Shown here piece by piece: positions 41,553 through 51,170 of a stretch of 64,000 bases of DNA (positions are counted from its first letter, which is position 1; each line of letters begins with the position of its first letter). The notes under the pieces were generated by a model. It ran no database searches and was not told the DNA's origin. It saw nothing but the letters and a program-made list of their open reading frames with translations. The stretch comes from WVYX01 sp039586815 (GTDB lineage Bacteria > Gemmatimonadota > Gemmatimonadetes > Gemmatimonadales > GWC2-71-9): positions 62,001-126,000 of the forward strand of contig JBDHJR010000014.1 in the NCBI GenBank assembly GCA_039586815.1, written 5' to 3'. Position numbers and translations under genes: made by a program.

Positions 41553-43097
41553 TTAGAGGTACGGCGCTGCGAGCCTCGCGATGCCGTCGCGGAGCTTGAC
41601 CGGCAGACTGCGCCCGTTCACCTCGGCGGTGGTGACTTCTCTTGCCGCTTCGAGCTTGCGGTCGATCAGCGCGCTCAGCTTGGCGGCGAGCGCGGCGTCG
41701 TAACACTCCACCCCGAACTCGAAGTTGAGCCTCAGGCTGCGGGCGTCCCAGTTGCTCGAGCCGAACAGCGCCCAGCCTTCGTCCACCACCATGAGCTTGG
41801 AGTGATCGAACGGGGCGGGTGTGGAGTACACGCGGCACCCCCGGGCCAGCACCTGCCAGAGCTGCGCCGTGGAGGCCCACTGCACGAGGGCCAGGTTGTT
41901 CTCCTCGGGGATCAGAATCTCGACCTTCACGCCCCGCAACGCAGTGACGTCCAGGGCGGAGATCAGCCCCTGGTCGGGAATGAAGTACGGCGTCACGATG
42001 CGCACCGACTCCTGGGCGCAGGCCAGCGCCCCGAGGAACACGAAGCGCGCCTTCTCGAAGTCCTCGTCGGGGCCGTCGTTGATGCCGCGGGCCACCACGC
42101 TGCCGGCAACATCGAGCGGCGGATACCAGGTCACGTCGTCCAGCAGCTCGCCCGTGGTGAACAGCCAATCGTCGGCGAAGGTCCGCATGAGCTGGGCGAC
42201 AACGGGACCTTCGATTCGGAAATGCAGGTCCTGGACCGGGTGCCGCGGTTGGGATCCCAGCACGTGGCCCTGGCGGATGTTCATCCCGCCGGTGAAGCCG
42301 ACCCGCCCGTCCACCACCAGCAGCTTGCGGTGGTTGCGCAGGTTGAGGTAGGGCATGCGCCAGGGCCATAGGGTCCGTCCGAACAGCGCCACGCGAATTC
42401 CACGCTGCTTGAGCGAGCGCCAGATGGGCGGCCACGAGTAGCGGGCGCCTACCGTGTCTACCAGGACGCGCACCTCCACGCCGCGCTTGACCGCCCGCTC
42501 CAGGGCTTCCTGGAATTCCAGGCCGGCCTCGTCGCTGTCGAAGATGTAGGTGCTGAGTGCCACAGTGAGCTCGGCCGCTTCGACAGCGGCCAGCATCGCG
42601 GGATAGGCTTCGTCCCCGTTCGCCAGCGGCGTCACCGCGTTGCCCTGCTTGATGCGCCGGGCCGAGATCCGATCCACCAGCTCGGCGAGTGGGTGCAGGT
42701 GCTGCACCTCGGGCGGCAGCAGCTCGGGCCGCGGTGCGGCGGGGGGAAGCGCGATCGCACCTGTGGTGCCCAGCCGTGCGGTCCGCTGCGTGACCGCCTG
42801 GCGGCGGATGCGGTTGATGCCCAACAGCACGTAGAGCACCGAGCCGGCGATGGGTGCGAGCCAGATGAGGCCCACCCATCCCACCGCGGCGCGCGAGTCG
42901 CGCTTGTAGAGCACCACGTGAGCCGACGCGATGACCGAGAGCAGGAAGGTCAGCGCGACGGGCACGGAGCCCAGGGATTGGACCAGATTCACCAGCGGTT
43001 CCACGGTGAGACTAAGATAGTTGCCCTGGTCGGGGAACGGCTTGCTCCCTGGCCTGAGAGGGTCGATCTCCCTAGTTTGTGTGTCGATCCCGGACAA
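41553..43097 (-). CDS. cls: Cardiolipin synthase, phospholipase D family
   Basis: A 514-residue membrane enzyme joining two phosphatidylglycerols into cardiolipin. Two membrane segments near 47-65 (VALTFLLSVIASAHVVLY) and 72-94 precede the two HKD motifs: HRKLLVVDGRVGFTGG and HSKLMVVDEGWALFGSSN. The start is uncertain. TTG at 43097 gives 31 extra residues with no known homology; GTG at 43004 is 15 residues before the first membrane segment. Neither has a clear ribosome site. It diverges from a kinase whose probable TTG start is only 13 bases away. Confidence 0.88.
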   Translation of the reverse strand: MSGIDTQTREIDPLRPGSKPFPDQGNYLSLTVEPLVNLVQSLGSVPVALTFLLSVIASAHVVLYKRDSRAAVGWVGLIWLAPIAGSVLYVLLGINRIRRQAVTQRTARLGTTGAIALPPAAPRPELLPPEVQHLHPLAELVDRISARRIKQGNAVTPLANGDEAYPAMLAAVEAAELTVALSTYIFDSDEAGLEFQEALERAVKRGVEVRVLVDTVGARYSWPPIWRSLKQRGIRVALFGRTLWPWRMPYLNLRNHRKLLVVDGRVGFTGGMNIRQGHVLGSQPRHPVQDLHFRIEGPVVAQLMRTFADDWLFTTGELLDDVTWYPPLDVAGSVVARGINDGPDEDFEKARFVFLGALACAQESVRIVTPYFIPDQGLISALDVTALRGVKVEILIPEENNLALVQWASTAQLWQVLARGCRVYSTPAPFDHSKLMVVDEGWALFGSSNWDARSLRLNFEFGVECYDAALAAKLSALIDRKLEAAREVTTAEVNGRSLPVKLRDGIARLAAPYL

Positions 43098-43110
43098 AGG
43101 AATCCCTTAC

Positions 43111-46100
43111 TTGAGCGCCCTCCCGGACCGCTTACAAGCCGCCGTTGGTGACACCTACCGCATCGAGCGGGAGCTCGGTGGCGGGGGCATGAGCCGCGTG
43201 TTCCTGGCCGAGGAAACGCGGTTGGGTCGCAAGGTGGTCATCAAGGTGCTCCCGCCCGAGATGGGGGCGGGGGTCAACGTGGAGCGGTTCGAGCGCGAGA
43301 TCCAGCTCGCCGCCAAGCTGCAGCATCCCCACGTGGTCCCGCTGCTCACGGCCCGGGCCGAGGGCGATCTCCTGTTCTACGTGATGCCCTACATCGAGGG
43401 CGAGTCACTGCGTGTGAAACTGGCACGCGAGGGCGAATTGCCGGTCGGCGAGGCGATCCGGATCCTGCGCGAGGTGGTGGACGCGCTGGCCTACGCCCAC
43501 CGCAACGGAGTGGTGCACCGCGACATCAAGCCCGACAACGTGCTGCTGTCCGAGGGTCACGCGGTGGTGACCGACTTTGGTGTGGCCAAGGCGGTATCCG
43601 CGTCGAGTGGGGCGTCATCGCTGACCTCTCTGGGTGTGGCACTGGGCACGCCTGCCTACATGGCTCCCGAGCAGGCGGCAGCCGATCCGCACACCGACCA
43701 TCGCGCCGACATCTACGCCGTGGGCGCGCTGGCGTACGAGATGCTGAGTGGACAGCCGCCCTTCACGGGCGCCACGCCGCAGGCCGTCATGGCGATGCAC
43801 GTGACCGAGACGCCGGAGCCGGTGACCCGGCACCGGTCCACGGTGTCGGAGGGCCTCAACGCGCTGGTGATGCGCTGTCTCGAGAAGAAGGCGGCCGACC
43901 GCTGGCAGAGCGCGGCGGAGCTGGTGCCCCAACTCGATGCCTTCACCACGCCCAGTGGCGGGCTGACGCCCACCGGCACGCAGCCCGCCGCGCTGACGAG
44001 CGCCGAAATCGCCGTGCAGCGGGCGCATCCGGCGCGCGTGGCCGGGCTGTTCGGATTGGCGTCGATCGGCGCCCTGGCGGTGGTGTACTCCCTGGTGCAG
44101 CTGCTCGGCCTGCCGTACTGGGTGGTTGGCGGAGCGGTCGTCCTGCTCGCGGCCGGGTTGCCCATCATGCTGTTCACGGGCCACCACGAGCGGCAGCGGG
44201 CGCTCGCGCGCACCACGGGCCTCCAGGTCGCCACGCCGGCGCAGGGGATCCAGCGCTTCTTCACATGGCGCCGAGCCATCATAGGTAGCGCGCTGGCATT
44301 TGCGGCTCTCGCAGTGATCGCGACGGGCTACACCGCGATGCGGCTGCTGGGAGTCGGCCCCGTGGGCACGCTGGTGGCGGCCGGCGTGATCGAGGAGGGC
44401 GAGACGGTCATCCTCGCCGACTTCGAGGATCGCAGCGGAGACTCCACCCTGGCGGCCTCGGTTACCCAGGCGCTGCGCATCGACCTGGCCCAGTCGCCGA
44501 TCGTGGAACTGATGGACGCCCAGTCGGTAGGCGAGGCGCTGGAGCGGATGAGCCGCCAGCGAGGGTCGCGGGTCGATCTGTCGTTGGCACAGGAGATCGC
44601 CGAGCGGGAAGGCGTGAAGGCGATCGTGGCCGGCGACATCGGCACGCTGGGAAGTAGCTACGTCGTCTCTGCTCGTTTGATCTCCAGCAGTGACGGGGCG
44701 GAGCTTGTGGCCCTGCGCGAGACGGCAGCGAGCGACGCGGAGCTGATTGGAGCCGTGGACCGCCTCTCGGCCAAGCTTCGGGAGCGGATCGGCGAATCCC
44801 TCCGGACCATCCGTGCCAGCCGGCCGCTGGAACAGGTGACGACCTCGTCGCTCGAGGCGTTGCGGCTCTACACGCGTGCCGAACAGGCGGATTCCGAGGG
44901 CGATAGGGAGCGCGCGCTGCGGCTGTTTGAAGAGGCCATCGCGATCGACACGACGTTTGCGATGGCCTACCGCAAGGTGGCCGTCGTGCTCAGCAACGCC
45001 TTCGCCGAGCAGTCGCGCATCAATGCCGCCGCGACCCGCGCCTACCAGTATCGTGATCGGCTCCCGCCCCTCGAGCGCTATCTGGCGACGGCGTACTACT
45101 TCTCAGAGGTGGAGATCGATCCGGACCGGACGATCGACGCGTACCGATCGGCGCTCGAGATCGATCCGTACGACGATACGGCGCTCAACAACCTCGCGAT
45201 AGAGTTGATGAACCGCCGGGCGCTCGTGGAAGCCGAGCGCCTGCTGCGACGCGCGATCGCCACCGGCGCCACTTATCAGAACTACATGAACCTCGCGTTG
45301 GTCATGATGGCGCAGGGCCGTTGGGCCGAGGCGGAGTCGCTGTTGGTGGAGTTCGACCAGCGCTGGACCGGCCACCCTGCCGGCTTGCTTATGCGCGTCG
45401 GCCTGAAGACGGGGCAGCGGGATTACGAGGCGGCGGAGCAGCTCCTGCGCCCGGTCTGGGACCGCATGAAGAGCAGCCCCATCGTGGCCCAGCAACTGGG
45501 TTGGGGTCTGTTTGCGGTCGAGACCGTCCGCGGTCGGCTTGCGGCCGGCGAAGCGGTCAGTGTCGAGCAGACGACCACGTTCGAGCGGGCCGGGCAGCAT
45601 GGCGCGGCGCTACAGAGCCTGCTGGTCGCGGCCGGGTTCGACGTCTGGTTCAGAGGCGACTCGGCGGAGGCGCTCCGCAAGGCCGCTGCTGCGCTGGAGC
45701 AGTTCCCGCTGGAGGGTATACCGGCGGAGGACCGACCATACCTCGACGTGGCGCGAATCTACGCTCAGGCGGGCCGCCCCGACCTCGCGCGGCAGCTGCG
45801 GGAGGAGTGGAACGGGGCGATCGAAGCCAGTCGGCGCAGCGCCCACGACGAAGCCGGCTGGGATCAGATGCTCGCGTTGGCCGAGCAGCGCTACGACGAC
45901 GCCGTCGATGCAGCTCGTCGCGCCTACGGGGAGGTCGGCTGCAACATCTGCTGGCTCTACGAGCTGGCTCGGGCGTACGACCTGGCGGGACAGACCGACT
46001 CGGCGCTCGCGGTGTACGAGCGTGCCGTCACCCTGCCGGACGGGCTTGCCCTGGCCTTTGAGTTCTACAGTCTCGGCTTCAAGTACCGCCGCCTCGGCGA

Positions 46101-46245
46101 GCTGTACGAGGAACGTGGCGAGCGCGACAAGGCCGTGGACTACTACGGCCGCCTGGTGGAGCTGTGGGCGGGAGCGGACGCGGAGTTCCAGCCGGTCGTG
46201 CAGGACGTGCAGGAGCGCATCGCGCGGCTGGTGGGGGAGACGTAG
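43111..46245 (+). CDS. Membrane Ser/Thr protein kinase with three TM segments and TPR tail
   Basis: A 1044-residue kinase. The kinase domain (about 15-275) has ELGGGGMSRVFLAEE, VVIKVL, HRDIKPDNVLL, TDFGVAKAV and MAPEQAA. Two adjacent membrane segments lie near 309-354 and a third near 389-412. Then a TolB/FlgO-like region (VILADFEDRSGDSTLA, VTQALRIDLAQSPIVELM) and many TPR-like helices fill the rest. I chose TTG at 43111 because AAAGGA lies upstream and the protein then starts LSALPDRLQAAVGDTYRIE, the usual place for these kinases. It resembles the kinase at 30827-33514 but has more membrane segments. A terminator follows. Confidence 0.9.
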   Translation: MSALPDRLQAAVGDTYRIERELGGGGMSRVFLAEETRLGRKVVIKVLPPEMGAGVNVERFEREIQLAAKLQHPHVVPLLTARAEGDLLFYVMPYIEGESLRVKLAREGELPVGEAIRILREVVDALAYAHRNGVVHRDIKPDNVLLSEGHAVVTDFGVAKAVSASSGASSLTSLGVALGTPAYMAPEQAAADPHTDHRADIYAVGALAYEMLSGQPPFTGATPQAVMAMHVTETPEPVTRHRSTVSEGLNALVMRCLEKKAADRWQSAAELVPQLDAFTTPSGGLTPTGTQPAALTSAEIAVQRAHPARVAGLFGLASIGALAVVYSLVQLLGLPYWVVGGAVVLLAAGLPIMLFTGHHERQRALARTTGLQVATPAQGIQRFFTWRRAIIGSALAFAALAVIATGYTAMRLLGVGPVGTLVAAGVIEEGETVILADFEDRSGDSTLAASVTQALRIDLAQSPIVELMDAQSVGEALERMSRQRGSRVDLSLAQEIAEREGVKAIVAGDIGTLGSSYVVSARLISSSDGAELVALRETAASDAELIGAVDRLSAKLRERIGESLRTIRASRPLEQVTTSSLEALRLYTRAEQADSEGDRERALRLFEEAIAIDTTFAMAYRKVAVVLSNAFAEQSRINAAATRAYQYRDRLPPLERYLATAYYFSEVEIDPDRTIDAYRSALEIDPYDDTALNNLAIELMNRRALVEAERLLRRAIATGATYQNYMNLALVMMAQGRWAEAESLLVEFDQRWTGHPAGLLMRVGLKTGQRDYEAAEQLLRPVWDRMKSSPIVAQQLGWGLFAVETVRGRLAAGEAVSVEQTTTFERAGQHGAALQSLLVAAGFDVWFRGDSAEALRKAAAALEQFPLEGIPAEDRPYLDVARIYAQAGRPDLARQLREEWNGAIEASRRSAHDEAGWDQMLALAEQRYDDAVDAARRAYGEVGCNICWLYELARAYDLAGQTDSALAVYERAVTLPDGLALAFEFYSLGFKYRRLGELYEERGERDKAVDYYGRLVELWAGADAEFQPVVQDVQERIARLVGET

Positions 46246-46273
46246 TAGGCTCCGCCCGGCCACGCAAACAACA

Positions 46274-46299
46274 GGGGGAGGCGCCGCAACGCCTCCCCC
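46274..46299. terminator. Bidirectional hairpin terminator
   Basis: A perfect 10-bp stem, GGGGGAGGCG (46274-46283) with CGCCTCCCCC (46290-46299) and loop CCGCAA, lies between the convergent kinase and M16 peptidase genes. A T-rich stretch (TCTTGTTG) follows on the plus strand. Confidence 0.82.
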
Positions 46300-46323
46300 G
46301 TCTTGTTGCTCGTGACGTGTCGC

Positions 46324-49101
46324 CTAGTTCGTCGCCAGCTCCCGCATCACGTTTCCGTCTCCGTCGATCTCGAAGATCGGGCCGAAGCCGAGCTCGCGAA
46401 TGCCAGGCTCGATCTTCTCACGGTCGCCCACCACGACCCAAACCAGCCGGCCGGGATGGATCACGCCGTCTGCGGCTGCATTGATGTCGCTCAGCGACAG
46501 TGCCCGCACCGCGACGGGGTAGGTTGCGAAGTAGTCGTCCGGTAGACCGAATCGCACGATCTCGGTGATGGAACCAGCCACCTCGATGTTGGTCTCCCAG
46601 GAGCCGGGGAGGTTGAGCGTCTGCGAGTTCTTGGCAAACGTGAGCTCCTCATCGGTGGCGCGTCGCGCACCCTGGATGTCGCTCAACTCCTTGTGGATCT
46701 CGAACATGGCCTCCTTCGTCTTGTCGCTCTGTACCGGAGCGTACACGAAGAACGGCCGCTGGCCTTCGGCGTCCCAGAAGAGGCTTCCGGCACCGTAGGA
46801 CCAGTGCTTGTCCTCGCGCAGGTTCATGTTGATGCGCGCGCTGAAGTCGCCGCCCAGCACGGTATTCATGATCTCTATCGCGATCTCGTCGGGATTGGCC
46901 TTGGGCGGTGCCACGTGCCCGGCGAATATCACCGACTGGATGGCGCCCGGCCGATCCATGAGGTACACGGTCGAGGAGGCCTTCTGCTCGACCGTGGCCA
47001 GGTTCTTCTGCGGCACGTCGCCGCCACGCCAGTCGCGGAACAGCCGCTCCAGCCTGGGCTGGATCTCATCCAGGGATGTCGCGCCCACCACGATGAGCGT
47101 GGCGTTGTTGGGCTTGAACCAGGTCTGGTGGAACCGCACCAGATCCTCACGGGTCATGGCCTGCACCGATGCCTCGGTGCCCGACCCCGTCATCGGGTTG
47201 CCGTAGGCGTGCCCTTCGCCGTACAGCAGCTTGGGGAAGGTGCGCAGCGCCATGCCGAAGGGCTGCACCTTCTCCTGCTGGATCTGGGCCAGGCGCATCT
47301 GCCGCAGGCGCTGGAACTCGTTCTCGGGGAACGCCGGGTTGAGGATCACGTCGGCGAAGATGTCGAGCGACGCACCGAGGTTCTCGGTCAGCGCCGACAT
47401 CGAGACGGTGGACATGTCGAGATTGGCCCCCGTGCCGAGCGTGGCACCCAGCATGTCCAGCTCCTCGCTGATCTCCAGCGCCGAGCGGCGGTCGGTGCCC
47501 TCGTCCAGCATCGACATTGCGAGGCTCGCCGAGCCAGGTGTGCCGAACTGGTCGGCGGCGTAGCCGGCATCCATCAGTAGTCGCAGGTACACCACCGGGA
47601 CGGCGTCCCGCTGTGCCAGGACGATGTTCAAGCCGTTCGACAGCGTGGCTCGCTGCATCGTCGGGAAGTTCGCGACAGGCGCGTCGCCGGCCGCCGGCAC
47701 GCCGGTCGTGCGATCCACTTCCGACGCCACGGTCGTGTATTCGGGGAAGGGGTGCACCTCGAGCTTGTAGACGCCGTCGGAGAGCCACTTCTGCGCGGCC
47801 CTGCGGATGTCGTCGCGCGTGGCGTTCTCGATGCTAGCCAGCCACTCCCTGTAGGCATCGGGGCTGCCGCCGTAGACCTGGCTCATGGCGAGCACGTCGG
47901 ACGTGCCGCCGAACCCGCCGATCCGCTCGATGCCGCGGATGAATCCGGCGCGGTACTGCGTCTTCACGCGCCGCAGCTCCTCATCGGTCGGGCCCTCGGC
48001 GATGAGACGGGCGAGCTCCTGATCCATCGCCTGCTCCACCTGCGTCAGGTCCACGCCCGGCTTGGCTGTGCCCCATACTATGAGTTGGCTGCCGATCTCC
48101 CTCGAGTCGTGGTAGGCCACCACGCTCGTGGCGATCTGATCGTCGTACACCAGGCGCTTGTAGAAGCGCGAGTTCTTGCCCGAAGCCAGCAGCTCGGCGA
48201 TCACCTCGATGTGGCCCGCCTCGACAGATGTCATCTGCGGCGTATTCCACACCATGTAGACACGGGCCTGCGGCACCCGGTCCTGCATCACCTGGCGGTG
48301 CGTGCCCGAGCGCTGTGCCACCCAGGCCTGGTGCTTCACGACCGGCGGCCCCGAGGGAATGTCGCCGAAGTAACGCTCGACCTTGGCCTTGACCTCCTGT
48401 GGGTCCACGTCTCCGGCCACCGCGATCACGGCGTTCGCCGCACCGTAGTAGGTGCGGAACCACTCGTGTACGTCCTCGAGACTCGCGGCGGAGAGGTCGT
48501 CCATCGAGCCGATCACGCTCCACGAGTAGGGATGGCCCGCCGGGTAGGTGTTCTCGGCGATGGTGATCCATGTCTTGCCGTAGGGCTGGTTCTCACCCTG
48601 GCGCTTCTCGTTCTGCACCACGCCGCGCTGCTCGTCCAGCTTCGCCTGGTCGATCGCACCGAGCAGGTGGCCCATGCGGTCCGATTCCATCCACAGCGCC
48701 ACATCCAGCGCCGAGGTGGGCACGTTCTGGAAGTAGTTCGTGCGGTCCTCGTTGGTGGTGCCGTTCAGGTCGGTGGCGCCGAGCGGCTCCAACACCTTGA
48801 AGTAATCGTCGTTGTAGTGCTCCGAGCCATTGAACATGAGGTGCTCGAACAGGTGGGCGAAGCCGGTGCGCCCCACCTTTTCGTTCTTCGATCCCACGTG
48901 GTACCACATGTTGACGGCCACGATGGGGGCCTTGTGGTCCTCGTGGATGATCAGCGTGAGCCCGTTGTCGAGCACGTGCTTCTCGAACGGAATGTCGATC
49001 TCGGTGGTGGACTGTGCCGCCAGCGGTTGGGCCGCCAGCGTTAGTCCCGCCACGGCGAGCAGACTCCACGCCGAGGTGAGCCTTATGCTGAGTCGCTTCA
49101 T
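46324..49101 (-). CDS. Secreted M16-family zinc metallopeptidase, two-domain
   Basis: A 925-residue insulinase/pitrilysin-like peptidase. A signal peptide of about 30 residues precedes the active domain, whose inverted zinc motif HLFEH (His83, Glu86, His87) is followed by EQRGVVQNEKRQ. A second M16 domain from about residue 480 (LSNGLNIVLAQRDAVPVV, LAMSMLDEGT) lacks the zinc motif and should be structural. ATG at 49101 is preceded by AGGAG. Likely a periplasmic or secreted processing peptidase. It shares a divergent promoter region with the DUF4097 gene. Confidence 0.9.
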   Translation of the reverse strand: MKRLSIRLTSAWSLLAVAGLTLAAQPLAAQSTTEIDIPFEKHVLDNGLTLIIHEDHKAPIVAVNMWYHVGSKNEKVGRTGFAHLFEHLMFNGSEHYNDDYFKVLEPLGATDLNGTTNEDRTNYFQNVPTSALDVALWMESDRMGHLLGAIDQAKLDEQRGVVQNEKRQGENQPYGKTWITIAENTYPAGHPYSWSVIGSMDDLSAASLEDVHEWFRTYYGAANAVIAVAGDVDPQEVKAKVERYFGDIPSGPPVVKHQAWVAQRSGTHRQVMQDRVPQARVYMVWNTPQMTSVEAGHIEVIAELLASGKNSRFYKRLVYDDQIATSVVAYHDSREIGSQLIVWGTAKPGVDLTQVEQAMDQELARLIAEGPTDEELRRVKTQYRAGFIRGIERIGGFGGTSDVLAMSQVYGGSPDAYREWLASIENATRDDIRRAAQKWLSDGVYKLEVHPFPEYTTVASEVDRTTGVPAAGDAPVANFPTMQRATLSNGLNIVLAQRDAVPVVYLRLLMDAGYAADQFGTPGSASLAMSMLDEGTDRRSALEISEELDMLGATLGTGANLDMSTVSMSALTENLGASLDIFADVILNPAFPENEFQRLRQMRLAQIQQEKVQPFGMALRTFPKLLYGEGHAYGNPMTGSGTEASVQAMTREDLVRFHQTWFKPNNATLIVVGATSLDEIQPRLERLFRDWRGGDVPQKNLATVEQKASSTVYLMDRPGAIQSVIFAGHVAPPKANPDEIAIEIMNTVLGGDFSARINMNLREDKHWSYGAGSLFWDAEGQRPFFVYAPVQSDKTKEAMFEIHKELSDIQGARRATDEELTFAKNSQTLNLPGSWETNIEVAGSITEIVRFGLPDDYFATYPVAVRALSLSDINAAADGVIHPGRLVWVVVGDREKIEPGIRELGFGPIFEIDGDGNVMRELATN

Positions 49102-49320
49102 GGGAGATCTCCTGCGGATTGTCGCACTGTAGTCGAACTGTATCAGTTAGCCGGGGGGTACGGCCCACGTCAAGCCGGGCCCGTGGGGGCCTGGCGTCCG
49201 CCGTGTCACACAGAAGACGCGCGAGAGCCGTCCAGGGTTCCGGCCCCCCCGGAGGGGCGTTGCAACCCTCTCGCCGGTTGGTCTGTCTAACGAAATGATC
49301 CCCCCAAACGGAGTACTCCG
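49102..49320. promoter_or_regulatory. Divergent promoter region with a short inverted repeat
   Basis: A 219-base gap between the M16 and DUF4097 genes. AACTG-TAT-CAGTT (49136-49148) is a perfect inverted repeat about 35 bases before the M16 start on the minus strand, and could overlap its promoter. No full -35/-10 pair is clear. Confidence 0.35.
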
Positions 49321-50139
49321 ATGTTGCAGAAGGCAACGTTGTACCTGACGATCGGCCTCGTGACGCTGGCGCTCGCCGCCTCTGCCGGCTCGGTAGCCGC
49401 CCAGCAGCCGCTGGCCGAGGACCAGGACTGGTGTCGCTCCCGCGATTATGACCGCGACCACGACCGCTATTGCGAGGTCCGCGAGTTCACGCTGGGGGCC
49501 ATGGACCGCATCGTCGTCGACGCCGAGCCCAACGGCGGCATTACGGTGGAGGGTTGGGACCGCAACGAGATCCGCGTCCTGGCCCGGGTGACCGGCCAGG
49601 CCGACGAAATGGACGATGCCCGTGCCCTGGTACAGGAGGTGGAGGTGTTGACCGGCGGGACGATCTCCTCCGACGGTCCGAGCACGGATCGACACGAGTG
49701 GTGGTCGGTGAGCTTCCGCATCTTTGCGCCACGCAACTCCGATCTGTCGCTGGAGACCACCAACGGCGGGATAAGGATCGAGGACGTGGCGGGGGACATC
49801 GAGTTCAACACGACCAACGGGGGCGTGCGCCTGACCGGCGTGGCCGGCGATGTGCGGGGCCGAACCACGAACGGCGGGCTCCACGTCTATCTCACCGGAT
49901 CGGAGTGGCAGGGGTCCGGCCTCGACGTGCGCACCACCAACGGCGGTGTGAAGCTCACGATCCCCGACGGCTACAACGCCCGGCTCGAGACCGGCACCAC
50001 CAACGGCGGGATGCGGTTCGACTTCCCCGTGACCGTGCAGGGACGCATCGATCGGCGGCTGTCGGTGGACCTCGGCAGCGGCGGAACGCTGATCCGCGCC
50101 TTCACGACCAACGGTGGGGTGACCGTAGTGCGCGGTTAG
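49321..50139 (+). CDS. DUF4097-type secreted beta-repeat protein
   Basis: A 272-residue exported protein. A signal peptide (LALAASAGSVAAQ) is followed by a Cys-containing acidic/basic stretch and then a beta-helix-like region with six TTNGG turns about 12-26 residues apart (ETTNGGIRIEDV, NTTNGGVRLTGV, RTTNGGLHVYL, RTTNGGVKLTI, GTTNGGMRFDF, FTTNGGVTVV). This is the DUF4097 pattern. Function unknown, perhaps an adhesin-like surface protein. Its stop overlaps the convergent TPR-lipoprotein stop. Confidence 0.8.
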   Translation: MLQKATLYLTIGLVTLALAASAGSVAAQQPLAEDQDWCRSRDYDRDHDRYCEVREFTLGAMDRIVVDAEPNGGITVEGWDRNEIRVLARVTGQADEMDDARALVQEVEVLTGGTISSDGPSTDRHEWWSVSFRIFAPRNSDLSLETTNGGIRIEDVAGDIEFNTTNGGVRLTGVAGDVRGRTTNGGLHVYLTGSEWQGSGLDVRTTNGGVKLTIPDGYNARLETGTTNGGMRFDFPVTVQGRIDRRLSVDLGSGGTLIRAFTTNGGVTVVRG

Positions 50140-51086
50140 CCGCCCGCTCTCGCTATCTCGGCCTCCGCGGCGAGGAATCCGAACGCGGCCCACTGATTAC
50201 CCCCGAGGATCCGACGGAACACGGACTCGGCTTCGGTGGGCCGCCCGTTGTACAGGTGCCAGTTGCCCACGCCGTATCCCACCGTGGCGTTGGCCAGCGG
50301 GTCGTCCGACCCCGCGTCCTGCAGCAGGTCTTCGGGCGTCAGCTCTCCCTTGTACATCAGCAGCAAGCGGTGGTAGCCGTGATTCTCGATGATGTCCATT
50401 GCGGCGTTGATCGGCTGTAGCACCTCCCGCGCCTCATCCGCACGATCCAGCCGCCGCAGCGTCATGTAAAGCCAGTGGCTGGTGGCGACGACCATGTCCT
50501 CGGTGGCCGACACACCCAGGCACATGCTGTAGGAAGTCGCGGCGCGCTCCAAGTCACCCCTGAGGTAGTGGGCGAGCCCCAGGTGGTACCAGATGTTCGA
50601 CTGCAGCGTGCTGGTGGGGATGCCGCGCTCGTTGGGGAGACCGTCCGGCTCCACCTCGTCGGGCTGGCCCGCCACCAGCTTGGCCGCGTACGCCAGATCC
50701 TCGATGGCGGCGTCGAAGTCGCGCAGCGTGATGTAGCGGTGTCCGCGGTGGCGGTAGAACCGGGCGTCGCCGGGGTGCTGCTCGATGCCCGAGGTGTAGA
50801 CCTCGACGGCCTCGCGGTAGCGCCCCATGTAGGCCAGTCGACGTCCCAGCCAGATGATTGAGTCGGCGTTCTCCGGCGCTGCCTCCCATGCACGGCGTGC
50901 CTGCGCGAGGCGGGCCTCGCGCTCCTGCCGCACCTCCGGCGTCATGGCGGGAGGCGACACCGTGTCGCCCAGTAGGGTCACCGCTTCGGCGCCCGCAGGC
51001 AGAACCGGCAGCTCGCGCGCGGGGCGCTCTTCACAGGCCCACGTCAGCGCGGCAGCACTGAATATCACCAACATTCTCCGGGTCAT
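50136..51086 (-). CDS. TPR-repeat lipoprotein
   Basis: A 316-residue exported protein. The N-terminus ends in the lipobox LTWAC (Cys18). TPR-like repeats cover about residues 55-300 (ADSIIWLGRRLAYMGRYREAVEVY, RFYRHRGHRYITLRDFDAAIED, NIWYHLGLAHYLRGDLERAATSY). ATG at 51086 is preceded by GGAGGAG. It is probably a surface or periplasmic scaffold; partners are unknown. Its last bases overlap the stop of the convergent DUF4097 gene (50136-50139). Confidence 0.82.
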   Translation of the reverse strand: MTRRMLVIFSAAALTWACEERPARELPVLPAGAEAVTLLGDTVSPPAMTPEVRQEREARLAQARRAWEAAPENADSIIWLGRRLAYMGRYREAVEVYTSGIEQHPGDARFYRHRGHRYITLRDFDAAIEDLAYAAKLVAGQPDEVEPDGLPNERGIPTSTLQSNIWYHLGLAHYLRGDLERAATSYSMCLGVSATEDMVVATSHWLYMTLRRLDRADEAREVLQPINAAMDIIENHGYHRLLLMYKGELTPEDLLQDAGSDDPLANATVGYGVGNWHLYNGRPTEAESVFRRILGGNQWAAFGFLAAEAEIARAGG

Positions 51087-51170
51087 CGCTCCTCCACGCG
51101 GATCAGCTTCATGTTAACCGCCAGAGCCTAGTCTACCGTGCGCCAGGTGCCGCGGCTAGCTTTGCCCACC

